A DNA stretch of 64,000 nt from Kineosporia aurantiaca JCM 3230 (GCA_000719025.1 JODP01000004.1:1-64000); one strand, 5' to 3'. Counted from the stretch's first letter, positions 26,436 through 34,964 are shown. Notes: a model not told the origin generated them from the letters alone. Numbers and translations are program-made.

Positions 26436-27931
26436 GACGACCCCGAACAGTCGTCTGCAGGCGCGTCGGTCTCGACGAGGATCGAGCTCAGTTTCGGATG
26501 CTCGGAAGTTGCCGCGGGAACGGCGACGCACAGCATTCTCGGCGTCTCCCCCACGTGAATCGTCAGCAGATACTCAGCGGGTGCGGTCAGGCCGGTCACC
26601 CGCACCACGCTGTTCCCGGCGCCGTACTTCCCCAGCACGGTGGGGGCACTGAAGATCCTGATCGGGTCGGGAGCCTTCGCCGTGGTCCTGGAATTGCCCT
26701 GGCACAACGGGGTTGCCGGATCCGGGCTGTCAGCCACGGTTTCCTTGGGCAGCATCTGGGCTTCCACGGTAATGAGGGACGTTTGTCCCGCACCGGCCGG
26801 TTGTTTCACGCGCACGACCACCCCGCCGCGACCGTCCGGCAGCGTCTGATTCACCGAGCAGGACCGGGTGTAGACGAACCTGCCGAGTGAGGCCTGAGTA
26901 CCCCACGGTGACAGGAACTTCAGGCGGTAGGGCCCAGGGAAGAGGCCCGACAGCGCGAAGTTCCCGTCCTGGTCGGTGTCGATGCTTGCCGTCGCCTGCG
27001 TCGGGGTACAGGCCCTCTGCACCTGCGGGTCGAGACTGCAGGCCAGCACGTTCGCCCCGGCCACCGGAAAGTTCTCGGCTCCGCCGGAGACCACCTTGCC
27101 GGAGATGGTGACGGAAACGTCGGCGACACGAGGGTGCAGAGCGCTGAAATGGTCGGCTGCGGCCATTGGGACACCTTTTGCGTGCACGAACGCCCGCAAA
27201 CCGACGAAACCGAGCGTCCCCCAGATCAGCAGGACCAGCACCAGGGCGATGGACAGCAGAACGCCATGACCCAGGGACGGGCGCTGCCGGAAGGTGACCC
27301 TGGCCTCCTGCCGCAGCTCCTGGTCCCGAAAGGGATGGCCCGGGCTGGAGGACCAGGCGGTGCACCGCAGATCCACCGGGAACTCGCGGACCGGGCCGAC
27401 GATGTGCCGGGGGCCGGTCACCTTCACCGTGCAGGTACTGGCCGCCCACGGATCGATCCGGACCTCGTCGGGCGTGAACGCCACCCTTACACCGTCGGGA
27501 AGCTCGACCTCCTGAAGCTCGGCGTGCAGCGAGGTGTTACCACGATTGGCCACGGTCAGGGTGAAGGTGGCGCTGCGCAGACCCAGCCGGACCGAAGGCG
27601 CAACGCCCAGACTCAGAGCGGGTTTCGGCCGCACTTCCACGGTGAGGCCGGCCTGGTGCCGGACCTCGGTGGCGGCAGCCCGCACCACCACGTCCACCTG
27701 GTGCCGCCCGGCCGGGACCTGGGCGGGCAGCCGGACCTGCAACGGCAGTCGCCGCCGCTCGCCCGGGAACAGCGTGGGCGGCGCCTCGAGCCGGGCGACC
27801 GCACCGGGAACCCCGGTCAGGTCGACGATCACCGCGTCGATCACGTCGTCGGTGTTGACCACGTCGACCAGGATCTCGCCGGGCACGTCCGGCTCCAGGG
27901 TGACCTCGGCGGTCACCAGGGACACATCCAT
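26432..27931 (-). CDS. CIS-associated single-pass membrane protein 3
   Basis: 499 residues. Two N-terminal Ig-like domains (residues of about 5-100 and 100-205; PPTLFPGERRRLPLQVRLPA and ATFTLTVANRGNTSLHAEL) resemble those of protein 2 closely enough to suggest paralogy. RQRPSLGHG precedes one helix (about 223-247), predicting N-in topology. The outer portion contains a carboxypeptidase-regulatory-like domain (DTDQDGNFALSGLFPGPYRL) with several Cys. It starts one base into the stop of the DUF4255 gene and overlaps the next gene by four bases, so the DUF4255 protein and the three membrane proteins form one minus-strand operon. Confidence 0.8.
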   Translation of the reverse strand: MDVSLVTAEVTLEPDVPGEILVDVVNTDDVIDAVIVDLTGVPGAVARLEAPPTLFPGERRRLPLQVRLPAQVPAGRHQVDVVVRAAATEVRHQAGLTVEVRPKPALSLGVAPSVRLGLRSATFTLTVANRGNTSLHAELQEVELPDGVRVAFTPDEVRIDPWAASTCTVKVTGPRHIVGPVREFPVDLRCTAWSSSPGHPFRDQELRQEARVTFRQRPSLGHGVLLSIALVLVLLIWGTLGFVGLRAFVHAKGVPMAAADHFSALHPRVADVSVTISGKVVSGGAENFPVAGANVLACSLDPQVQRACTPTQATASIDTDQDGNFALSGLFPGPYRLKFLSPWGTQASLGRFVYTRSCSVNQTLPDGRGGVVVRVKQPAGAGQTSLITVEAQMLPKETVADSPDPATPLCQGNSRTTAKAPDPIRIFSAPTVLGKYGAGNSVVRVTGLTAPAEYLLTIHVGETPRMLCVAVPAATSEHPKLSSILVETDAPADDCSGSS

Positions 27932-28566
27932 CAGGCGCGGTCCCGCTCCCGGGTGCGCGAGGTGCCGAACCAGACGAACCGGCGGCCGTTCGGGGTGTTG
28001 CGCCAGGGCACGCCCTCGGTGACGACCGCCCCGACCCGCTGCACCGGAGGCGCCACCCGCCGGGGCCGGTCCAGGGTCACCGCGGCCGTCGCCACGAGAA
28101 CCAGCGAAGGTCGCAGCTTTCCCCCCAGGCCGCTCCAGAGTTCGCGGCCCTGAACCCGGTCCGGGTCGGACAGGGCCAGCTGGACCGACCCGGCGAGTTC
28201 TCCGTCGGACTCGCTCGCATCAAGCGTGGAGGTCCGCAGGATCGCCCGTACGGCGTCGCCGAGCAGTCGATGCTCTTCGCGCAGACCGCCGCCCCACGCG
28301 CTGACCAGGTAGGAGAACGAGACCGTCGGGGCCGGCAGATCCCGCACCACTACACCGTCGGCGTCCCGGTACGGGCCGACCGCGACCGGTTGCTGCGGAG
28401 CACGGGCGATGTCGAACAGGAACAGATTCACCGTGGGCCGGGTGATCGAGGCACCCCAGGTGCTGTCCGGGCTTTCGAAGGACACCTCACCCACGTCGGC
28501 GGGCAGCGGCAACTGCTCACGCAACCACGACGTGAGCGTGCGCTCCAGCGCGGACAGCGGCATCAT
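27931..28566 (-). CDS. DUF4255 protein, CIS sheath/tube cap (Afp16/Pvc16-like)
   Basis: 211 residues, first gene of the minus-strand operon, with AAGGGGGA before two adjacent ATG codons. Residues of about 5-185 match DUF4255: LTSWLREQLPLP, RPTVNLFLFDIARAPQQ, FSYLVSAWGGGLREEHRLLG DAVRAIL, RPSLVLVATAAV. Afp16-type proteins terminate tube and sheath growth at the end distal from the baseplate. The C-terminal Arg-rich tail (RTRERDRA) is extra. Its coupling to the membrane proteins is unusual, as the cap gene normally sits beside structural or ATPase genes. Confidence 0.88.
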   Translation of the reverse strand: MMPLSALERTLTSWLREQLPLPADVGEVSFESPDSTWGASITRPTVNLFLFDIARAPQQPVAVGPYRDADGVVVRDLPAPTVSFSYLVSAWGGGLREEHRLLGDAVRAILRTSTLDASESDGELAGSVQLALSDPDRVQGRELWSGLGGKLRPSLVLVATAAVTLDRPRRVAPPVQRVGAVVTEGVPWRNTPNGRRFVWFGTSRTRERDRA

Positions 28567-28573
28567 TCCCCCT

Positions 28574-28644
28574 TGTGGTTCAACCCGGCCTGTGGTTCAA
28601 CCCGGCTGGAACGTAACCGATGTGACGGCCGGGTTCCATGAACC
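28574..28644. promoter_or_regulatory. Repeated GGTTCAACC elements between divergent CIS genes
   Basis: Two copies of TGTGGTTCAACCCGGC (28574-28589 and 28591-28606, period 17) are followed by the palindrome GGTTCCATGAACC (28632-28644). All three carry GGTT...AACC arms. They lie between the DUF4255 operon (leftward) and the DUF5648 gene (rightward), so they are candidate operator sites. No regulator is identified. Confidence 0.4.
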
Positions 28645-28694
28645 ACGCGGTGTGGCATTCCCGTAACCAGCCGGTATCCGGCCATGATCGGAGC

Positions 28695-29414
28695 ATGCCC
28701 ACGCCCGCGGCCCCCGACGAGCCCGCCCTTTCCCGGCGCTCGGTGATCCGCCGGGGCGCCGGGCTGGCCGCGGCCGGCGTCACCGCGACGGCGATTGCGG
28801 GGGTTTTCCGGGGAATCACGCCCCGTGGGTCGGACCCGGACACCCCCAACCCGGGCGCCTCCGGATCAGCCGACGAGGGCACCGCCCTGGATCACGCCTA
28901 CACCACCGATCCGGACGACCGGGCGGCCCTGATCGAGCAGGGCTACACCGACGTGACCGGCTGCCCCGGCTTCATGTATGTCTTCACGGAACGAGTCATT
29001 TCGTCTGAGGCGACACTCAGCCGACTCCACCGGCTCTACCACAGCTCCTGGCGCGATCACGCGTACACGCCCTACCCGGAGGAGTTTCAGGACTTCCTGG
29101 ATCAGGGCTACACCGACGAGAGCGACCGGGACCCGATGTGGGTCGTCATGCTGGATGACGCCGGCCAGGCTCCCCCGGGGGCGAAACAGCTGTACCGGGT
29201 GTTCAACCCGGACGTGATCGACAACTACTACACGACCAGCACCGCCGAAGCCGAACACGCGGTCAGCCAGCTGGGGTATCAGGACGAGTGGACGAACGGG
29301 CCGTTCCCGTTCGTGTTCGGCTCACCGGCGGTGGCCAACGGCACGGCGACCGCGCTGCTCTACCAGGTGGTTCATGCCGACGGGGAGAATCCCGCCGCCT
29401 GCCTGCCCACCTGA
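28695..29414 (+). CDS. Tat-exported DUF5648-type repeat protein in the CIS locus
   Basis: 239 residues. A twin-arginine signal is visible (SRRSVIRRGAG, then a hydrophobic AGLAAAGVTATAIAG), with no lipobox. The mature part has three repeats of the DUF5648 pattern found in secreted bacterial proteins: DHAYTTDPDD...GYTDV, LYHSSWRDHAYTPYPEE...GYTDE, and RVFNPDVIDNYYTTSTAEA...GYQDE. The ATG at 28695 is chosen; an in-frame ATG at 28638 would put a nonhydrophobic leader in front and lies within the operator-like palindrome. The 3' end overlaps the convergent ATPase gene by 43 bases. It may be a surface-binding protein or a cargo; sequence does not decide. Confidence 0.72.
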   Translation: MPTPAAPDEPALSRRSVIRRGAGLAAAGVTATAIAGVFRGITPRGSDPDTPNPGASGSADEGTALDHAYTTDPDDRAALIEQGYTDVTGCPGFMYVFTERVISSEATLSRLHRLYHSSWRDHAYTPYPEEFQDFLDQGYTDESDRDPMWVVMLDDAGQAPPGAKQLYRVFNPDVIDNYYTTSTAEAEHAVSQLGYQDEWTNGPFPFVFGSPAVANGTATALLYQVVHADGENPAACLPT

Positions 29415-31345
29415 GCATCCCGCCGGGCCGGGATGACCGACGTGGCCCGGCGTCCCATTTTCCGCAGCTCCCGGTGCACCGCCGCCATCAGATGCCGCTG
29501 GCCGACCGTGCCGTCCCCGTCGTCGTACGCCGCGAAAGCCGCCGACAGCACGGCATTACGAATGATTCCGCCGGTCAGGTCCTCCACCGCCGCGAGCGCC
29601 GCCAGGTCGACCGGGTCGTCCGGGTCCAGCGCCGCGAGGTGCCGGACGTGGCCCTGCCACAGCGCGGCCCGGCCGGCTTCGTCGGGCTCGGGGAAATGCA
29701 GGATGAAGTGCAGGCGCCGGGTGAAGGCGGGGTCCAGGTTGCCGCGCAGGTTGGTGGCCAGGACGACCAGCCCGTCGAACTGTTCCAGGCGCTGCAGCAG
29801 GTAGGACACCTCGAGGTTGGCGTACCGGTCGTGGGCGTCCTGCACCGCGCTGCGGCTGCCGAACAGCGAGTCGGCCTCGTCGAAGAACAGCACGCAGTTC
29901 AGGCGCTCGGCGGTGGCGAAGATCTGGGCCAGGCGCTTCTCCGCCTCACCGATGTACTTGTCCACCACCGACGCCAGATCCACCTGGTACAGATCCAGGC
30001 CCAGGCTGCCCGCGACCGCCTGCGCCGCCATCGTCTTGCCGGTGCCCGATCCCCCGGCGAACAAGGCCGCCACGCCCCGACCGCGTCCCTTGCCCATCAG
30101 CGGCCCCTGGGCGAGCACGGCGTCCCGATGCCGACCCCAGCGGATCATCTCCTCCAGACCGGCCCGGGTGTCCGGGGGCAGGACCAGGTCGTCCAGCGTG
30201 ACGTCGTCCCGGCCCATCGTGCCCGCCTGATCCCCCAGACGCCGGGCCGCAGTCAGCAGCCCACGGGTGGTCGTATCCCCCTCAAGACGGGCCAGCTCCG
30301 CAACCTCCCGGATCTCCTCCGGGGTCACTCTGAGCGCCACGAGATCAGCCCAGCCCGGGGCGTCCGCCGTTTCCAGTGACCTCTGGGCCGCCCACAGGTC
30401 ACTTCTGACGTCGGACGACAAGCGCGGCGCCGGGACGACCGGTGGAAGCCAGGATGCCCAGGCCGGGTCCCAGGCGCCCTCGGCGACGACCGCGACCGGC
30501 ACCCCGCACGTGGCCAGCCGATGCACCGCGCTGGGCGCCTCGTCCGGCGAAAGACCGGTGACCAGAAGCGCTGCCCCGGCGAGCACGGCCTCCAGAATCG
30601 CAGCGTCCACACAGTCCAGACAGTCCAACCGGTCCAGCGCTCGCGACAGATCGACGGCCACGACCGGGAGGCCCTGCCGAGCCCCGGCCGCCATGGCCAG
30701 TCCCGCGCTCCCGGCCGGACCCGGTACCCAGACCAGCACCGCACCAGCTTTCCAGGCCGCGGAAACCTCTTGCCCGCCGGGTAGTTCCATGGGCTCTGGC
30801 GTGATCAGGCAAGGCCTCAGGGCTACGGCTGGTTCCCGATCGCCCAGCAGATGAGCCGCGACCCGGTCCGGCAGCACCAGCTCCCGGGTCAGGAGCGGCC
30901 CTTCTCCGCGCACCCGCAGCAGCCCCGTCGCGGTCAGCGTGGACCCGGGCCGCAGGGCCGTGCGCACCGCCGGAACCACATTCGCCACGCCGAGCACCTC
31001 GAGCACCGGGCCGACCACCGGAACCACGGCCGAACTACCCTGCGAGCGCAGCAGATCCAGCGCGACCGCGAACGAGGGGTCGATGTCGGCGCCCAGAACC
31101 AGGGCCAGGACATCGACCTCGAAAGCGCTCAGCCCGGCCGACCGGTGCAGCTCGCCCAGCGACTCGTCGAGCGCCGAGAACAGCTCGGCCGCCCCCCGCC
31201 AGGCCTCCTCCACCGCCCGGCGGGCCCCGGCCAGCCGGGCGACGTCCTCCACCATCCGGTCGCCGCAGGCCTGCACCCGCCGCTCGGTCGCGCCACCCAA
31301 ACCGTCCAGGAACCGCTGCCAGCGCGGCGAAAGGTCCTCCCCCAT
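29372..31345 (-). CDS. AAA+ ATPase of the contractile injection system (Afp15-like)
   Basis: 657 residues. The N-terminal 380 residues are the variable part seen in CIS-linked ATPases; the C-terminal AAA+ module has Walker A GGSGTGKT near residue 435, Walker B VLFFDEAD near 485, sensor ATN, and the arginine-rich FTRRLHF. In other CIS this ATPase is needed for assembly or maturation and is a standard marker of these clusters. A short Arg-rich tail (MGRRATSVIPARRDA) follows. Its ATG (31343-31345) is inside a CCATGG palindrome that also supplies the ATG of the divergent gene. It is separated from the DUF4255 operon by the DUF5648 gene. Confidence 0.9.
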   Translation of the reverse strand: MGEDLSPRWQRFLDGLGGATERRVQACGDRMVEDVARLAGARRAVEEAWRGAAELFSALDESLGELHRSAGLSAFEVDVLALVLGADIDPSFAVALDLLRSQGSSAVVPVVGPVLEVLGVANVVPAVRTALRPGSTLTATGLLRVRGEGPLLTRELVLPDRVAAHLLGDREPAVALRPCLITPEPMELPGGQEVSAAWKAGAVLVWVPGPAGSAGLAMAAGARQGLPVVAVDLSRALDRLDCLDCVDAAILEAVLAGAALLVTGLSPDEAPSAVHRLATCGVPVAVVAEGAWDPAWASWLPPVVPAPRLSSDVRSDLWAAQRSLETADAPGWADLVALRVTPEEIREVAELARLEGDTTTRGLLTAARRLGDQAGTMGRDDVTLDDLVLPPDTRAGLEEMIRWGRHRDAVLAQGPLMGKGRGRGVAALFAGGSGTGKTMAAQAVAGSLGLDLYQVDLASVVDKYIGEAEKRLAQIFATAERLNCVLFFDEADSLFGSRSAVQDAHDRYANLEVSYLLQRLEQFDGLVVLATNLRGNLDPAFTRRLHFILHFPEPDEAGRAALWQGHVRHLAALDPDDPVDLAALAAVEDLTGGIIRNAVLSAAFAAYDDGDGTVGQRHLMAAVHRELRKMGRRATSVIPARRDAQVGRQAAGFSPSA

Positions 31346-32516
31346 GGCCGTGAGAATAACCTCAACCCTCAGTGACCGTCAGGTACTTCGCGTGGATGAC
31401 CCGTTCCTGAGCGATGCCATCCAGGACACGGCCGAGGACGTCGTCTCCCAGGCCCCGGTCTTCGTCCACGTCGACGAGCCCATCGAGGTGCAGGCCCGCC
31501 AGGGCGTCCCCTGGCCGCAGGTCGCCGGCGAGGAACTGGCCCGGGCCTTCCCCCGCACACCGCAGCCGCTGGCCCGGGTGGTCCTGGTCGACACCGACAC
31601 GCTGGTCTTCACCTTCGAGCACACCATCGCCGACGGACTGTCCGCCGCAACCATCGCCCAGGAGACCGTGGCCGTCCTCAACGGTCACCACCTTTCTCCC
31701 CTGCCGATCCCCGCGGCCCAGCACGAACTCGTCCACCGGCTTCCCCCTCCGCCCATGGGCCGGGAGGCCGAAGCCGGTGATCCCCGCCTGCTCATCCGGG
31801 GAGAATTCGAATTTGCGGACGTCGGTGAGCCGTTCGTCTCCACGCTCACCTGGTCCCGGGAGGAGACCGACGAGCTCGTGCGCCGGTGCCGCGCCGAGCA
31901 CACCACGGTCACCGGCGCGCTGGCCGCCGCCGAGGCGACCGTGCTCGCCTCCACCGGCCGACATGAATACCTGCGGGTCAGCGTCCCCTACGCCCTCGAG
32001 CATCTGGTCGGCGACTCCGAGAGCTTCAGCGTCAACATCGGCAAGGTCTCGATCGACTGGCCGTCCGACGATCTCGCAAGCCTCTGGGAAGCGGCCCGTT
32101 TCGCCACCCGGACCATCCATCGGGCCCGCGAGCGGCCCGATGTGGACCGGTCCGTCGCCGGCCTGACCCAGCTGTGGAGCAGTGGCCTGGATCGGGACAC
32201 GGTGATGCAGGCCCTGGTCGTGGCCAACAGCTTCGAGCTGATGATCACCAACATCGGGCGTCTGGAGCCGACGGACGATGCCGGCCCGCGGCGGATCCGC
32301 GCCCTGTGGGGCCCGATCCTGCTCAACCAGCAGCAGGGTCAGCACATCGTCGGGGCCTGCACCTGGCGGGGGCAGCTGCGCCTGGTTACCGCTACCCGCG
32401 CCCGGACCGATCTGCTGGAACGCGTGCGGGCGGTGCTCCTGCCGGCGTGCGGTTCACCGGCAGGCGCAGGAACAGCGCGATCACGATCGCGGCTAGGAGG
32501 CAGACCGCGGCGTTGA
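31344..32516 (+). CDS. Condensation/PapA-type acyltransferase-like protein
   Basis: 390 residues. FEHTIADGLSAATIAQETV carries the HxxxDG core of the HHxxxDG acyltransferase motif, with Glu in place of the first His. SVPYALEHL, GKVSIDWP and SFELMITNIGRL fit the second half of the condensation/alcohol-acetyltransferase fold. Such enzymes transfer acyl groups from a thioester to an alcohol or amine; the substrate is unknown. The start is uncertain: ATG 31344 overlaps the ATPase start on the other strand, and in-frame GTG codons at 31350 and 31392 are alternatives. The last 40 codons run into the convergent MFS gene for 125 bases, and this tail (GTARSRSRLGGRPRR) looks like non-native extension. 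Confidence 0.65.
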   Translation: MAVRITSTLSDRQVLRVDDPFLSDAIQDTAEDVVSQAPVFVHVDEPIEVQARQGVPWPQVAGEELARAFPRTPQPLARVVLVDTDTLVFTFEHTIADGLSAATIAQETVAVLNGHHLSPLPIPAAQHELVHRLPPPPMGREAEAGDPRLLIRGEFEFADVGEPFVSTLTWSREETDELVRRCRAEHTTVTGALAAAEATVLASTGRHEYLRVSVPYALEHLVGDSESFSVNIGKVSIDWPSDDLASLWEAARFATRTIHRARERPDVDRSVAGLTQLWSSGLDRDTVMQALVVANSFELMITNIGRLEPTDDAGPRRIRALWGPILLNQQQGQHIVGACTWRGQLRLVTATRARTDLLERVRAVLLPACGSPAGAGTARSRSRLGGRPRR

Positions 32517-33819
32517 CGGCGATCGCGACCTGGATCCCGGGCAGCAGGGTGGCGGCGGCGAAAGCGGTCACCAGGGCGGACATGACCGGTGTTCCGAGGG
32601 TGATGCCGACCTGCTGGCTCATCGTGATCAGGCCGGTCGCCAGCCCCTGCTGCTCGGCAGTTACGCCCGCCGTCGACGTGACCACGTACCCGACGATGGC
32701 GACCAGATTGGCCACGCCGCCGACGAAGGTGAGGGCCAGCAGTGGGATCAGCCAGGTCCGGCTGTCGGAGATGAACGCGAGCGGAAGGGTGGCCGCGGCC
32801 TGAACCCCGAAGCCGATGATGACGGCGAACCTGGAGCTGGTCCGGCCGATCACCCGCGCCGCGATGAGCCCGCCGGTGACCGTGCCGATCCCGAGCCAGG
32901 CGAAGACCAGGCCGGCGGCCACGGCGCCCAGGTCGAGGGTCTCCTGCAGATAGAGCGTCAGGGGGAAGACCAGCGAGGTCTCGGTCGCGAAGGCCAGCAA
33001 CCCGGCGAGGTTCCCCCAGGCGACGTTGCTGCGCCGCAGGAGGGCCGGGGCGACCAGCGGTTCGGCGACGCGGGACTCGATGACCAGGAACACCGCGAGC
33101 AGGATCGCCGCGGCCAGGATCGGTCCCCCGGCGGCGAGGCTGCCCCAGCCCTTCTCACCGGCCGTGGTGATGCCGTAGACGAGGGCGACCAGGGCCAGAG
33201 TGACCGTGACCGCGCCGGGGGTGTCGAGGCGGGGACGGCGTCCGGAGGGTCGGTCGGTCAGCGCGTACGGGGCGGTGGCCAGGACCAGGACGGCGACCAG
33301 GACGTTGATGAAGAAGGCCCATCGCCAGCTGACCAGCCCGGTCAGCAGTCCGCCGAGCGCGGCGCCGGTGGTGAACCCGGCCGCCATCAGCGCGCCGCTG
33401 AGCCCGAGCACCCGGGCCCGGGCCGGGCCTTCGGCGAACATGGTGGTGAGCAGCGCGAGCGCGGCCGGGGTGACCATGGCGGTGGCGATGCCCTGGCCGA
33501 CCCGGGCGGACAGGAGCACCGCCGGCCCGTTGGCGATCCCGGCCACCAGGGAGGAGGCGCCGAGCAGGCCGATCCCGAGCAGGAAAAGGCGCTTTCGGCC
33601 GAACAGGTCGGCGACCCGGCCGAAGAAGAGGGTGAAACCGGCGGCGCACAGGGCGAAGGCGGTGAGGACCCACTGGAGGTCCGCGGTGCTGAAGCCAAGG
33701 TCGCGCCCGATCTGCGGGAGAGCGACGTTGAGCACCGAGAAGTCCACGGCCAGGGTGAAGTTCGCGGTCAGCAGCACGGCCACGGCCAGCCGTTGACGGG
33801 TGGCTCCGGCGGTGGCCAT
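32392..33819 (-). CDS. MFS drug exporter, DHA2 (14-helix) type
   Basis: 475 residues with about 14 membrane helices. Landmarks: DFSVLNVALPQIGRDLGFS, LQWVLTAFAL, motif A GRVADLFGRKR, and the antiporter-type motif GLSGALMAAGFTTGAALGG. Proton-driven export of drugs or other small molecules is expected. The ATG lies one base after the stop of the quinone reductase gene, so the two are cotranscribed. A longer frame upstream to 34128 merely runs through that gene. The 3' end overlaps the acyltransferase frame. Confidence 0.88.
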   Translation of the reverse strand: MATAGATRQRLAVAVLLTANFTLAVDFSVLNVALPQIGRDLGFSTADLQWVLTAFALCAAGFTLFFGRVADLFGRKRLFLLGIGLLGASSLVAGIANGPAVLLSARVGQGIATAMVTPAALALLTTMFAEGPARARVLGLSGALMAAGFTTGAALGGLLTGLVSWRWAFFINVLVAVLVLATAPYALTDRPSGRRPRLDTPGAVTVTLALVALVYGITTAGEKGWGSLAAGGPILAAAILLAVFLVIESRVAEPLVAPALLRRSNVAWGNLAGLLAFATETSLVFPLTLYLQETLDLGAVAAGLVFAWLGIGTVTGGLIAARVIGRTSSRFAVIIGFGVQAAATLPLAFISDSRTWLIPLLALTFVGGVANLVAIVGYVVTSTAGVTAEQQGLATGLITMSQQVGITLGTPVMSALVTAFAAATLLPGIQVAIAVNAAVCLLAAIVIALFLRLPVNRTPAGAPPARVPADRSGRG

Positions 33820-33820
33820 C

Positions 33821-34507
33821 TCAGTGCGCCAGGGTGCGCGAGGTGGCCGCCAGAGGGCGTGCGTCGAGGGTACCGAAGGCCTGCCGCACATCGCGCAGGG
33901 CCTGCTCGCGCTGGACGTCGTCCGCCCGGGCCGGGGCGTGGGTGATGATCGGCCGGAGGGCGTCGTAGCCGACGAACTCCAGCATCCCGCGGTTGATGTG
34001 GAAGAGGAAGTCGTCGATGTGGCCGTACGCCCCTTCCTTGGAGAAGCTTTCGGCCGACCCACCGGTGGTCGCCAGCAGCACCGCCCGTCGCCCGGCCAGG
34101 GTGGCGTTCTCGAAGATCCCGGCGTCACCGCCCCAGACCGAGCCCATGGCGAACACCCGGTCCATCCAGCCCTTGAGGATGGCGGGAAGGGAGAACCACC
34201 AGAGCGGGAACGACAGCACCAGCAGGTCCGCCCGGATCACCGCGTCCAGGTCGGCCCGGACGTCCGCCGCCAGCGTCCCTTCCCGCACCGCGTCCCACTG
34301 TTCCTGCTGGGGCTTGAAATAGCCCTCGAACGGCGGGAACTCGGTCCGGTCGAGGACCGGGGCCCAGTGCTGGGCATAGAGGTCGACGAACTCGACGGTG
34401 TACCCCTGCGCCTCCAGCGACTCCTGCGCGACGCGGGCCTGGGCCGCGGTGAAGGAGGCGGGCTCGGGGTGGGCATGGACGATCAACGCCGAAGGATGGG
34501 TGCTCAC
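33821..34507 (-). CDS. NAD(P)H-dependent flavin quinone reductase (flavodoxin-like fold)
   Basis: 228 residues. The NQO1/MdaB pattern is clear: ALIVHAHPEPASF at the start, LLVLSFPLWWFSLPAILKGW, FAMGSVWGG, and VLLATTGG. It reduces quinones or related electrophiles with NAD(P)H. It is followed directly by the MFS exporter and preceded by a 42-base gap from the ArsR gene in the same direction, so an ArsR-controlled detoxification operon is likely. The upstream gap contains ATATCGACAGATCG on the minus strand, similar in part to a sequence upstream of the ArsR gene. Confidence 0.9.
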   Translation of the reverse strand: MSTHPSALIVHAHPEPASFTAAQARVAQESLEAQGYTVEFVDLYAQHWAPVLDRTEFPPFEGYFKPQQEQWDAVREGTLAADVRADLDAVIRADLLVLSFPLWWFSLPAILKGWMDRVFAMGSVWGGDAGIFENATLAGRRAVLLATTGGSAESFSKEGAYGHIDDFLFHINRGMLEFVGYDALRPIITHAPARADDVQREQALRDVRQAFGTLDARPLAATSRTLAH

Positions 34508-34549
34508 CCGCCCATCGTATCTACAAAACGCGATCTGTCGATATGTTGG

Positions 34550-34888
34550 TCAGAGGTCGCCCTTCAGCGACTCCCCGACCCGACGCATCAGGTCCTCGTT
34601 GCGCTTGTAGTGGGTGTACTTACCCACCCGGGTGGAGGTGACCAGCCCGGCCCGTTCGAGCGTGGCCATGTAGGAAGAGATCGTCGACTGCGCGAGGCCG
34701 CTCTTACCCTGGATGTGGCTGACGCAGACGCCGACCTCGGCCCGATCGGCGATCGGGTCGTACTCCGCGAACTCGGCCTCCGGGTTGCGCAGCCACTCCA
34801 TGACCTGCAGCCGCACCGGGTTCGCCAGGGCCTTCAGCGCGTCCAGCAGTTCGTCGGCGCCCAGCAGTTCTTCGTCCCTGACGCTCAT
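34550..34888 (-). CDS. ArsR-family winged-helix regulator
   Basis: 112 residues; ATG at 34888. LKALANPVRLQVMEWL, then CVSHIQGKSGLAQSTISSYM ATLERAGLV and KYTHYKR make an ArsR winged helix. Two Cys are not in a classic metal pattern, so it is more likely a redox or ligand sensor. It is transcribed toward the quinone reductase and exporter. The 76-base divergent gap to the GNAT gene has CGACG (34910-34914) and CGTCG (34925-34929) as inverted arms, a weak operator candidate. Confidence 0.88.
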   Translation of the reverse strand: MSVRDEELLGADELLDALKALANPVRLQVMEWLRNPEAEFAEYDPIADRAEVGVCVSHIQGKSGLAQSTISSYMATLERAGLVTSTRVGKYTHYKRNEDLMRRVGESLKGDL

Positions 34889-34964
34889 CGCACCTATCTC
34901 CTCATATACCGACGATCCACTATACGTCGATCCGTGCGGCGTCACCGGAGCTACAGTCGGTGCC

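Noticed and set aside
14308..31345. Prophage or type VI secretion system
   Set aside because: No capsid, portal, terminase, integrase or lysis genes are present, and no TssM/TssL/TssJ membrane complex or TssB/TssC pair. The AAA+ ATPase, DUF4255 cap and two gp19-like tubes are the marks of the extracellular-type contractile injection class.
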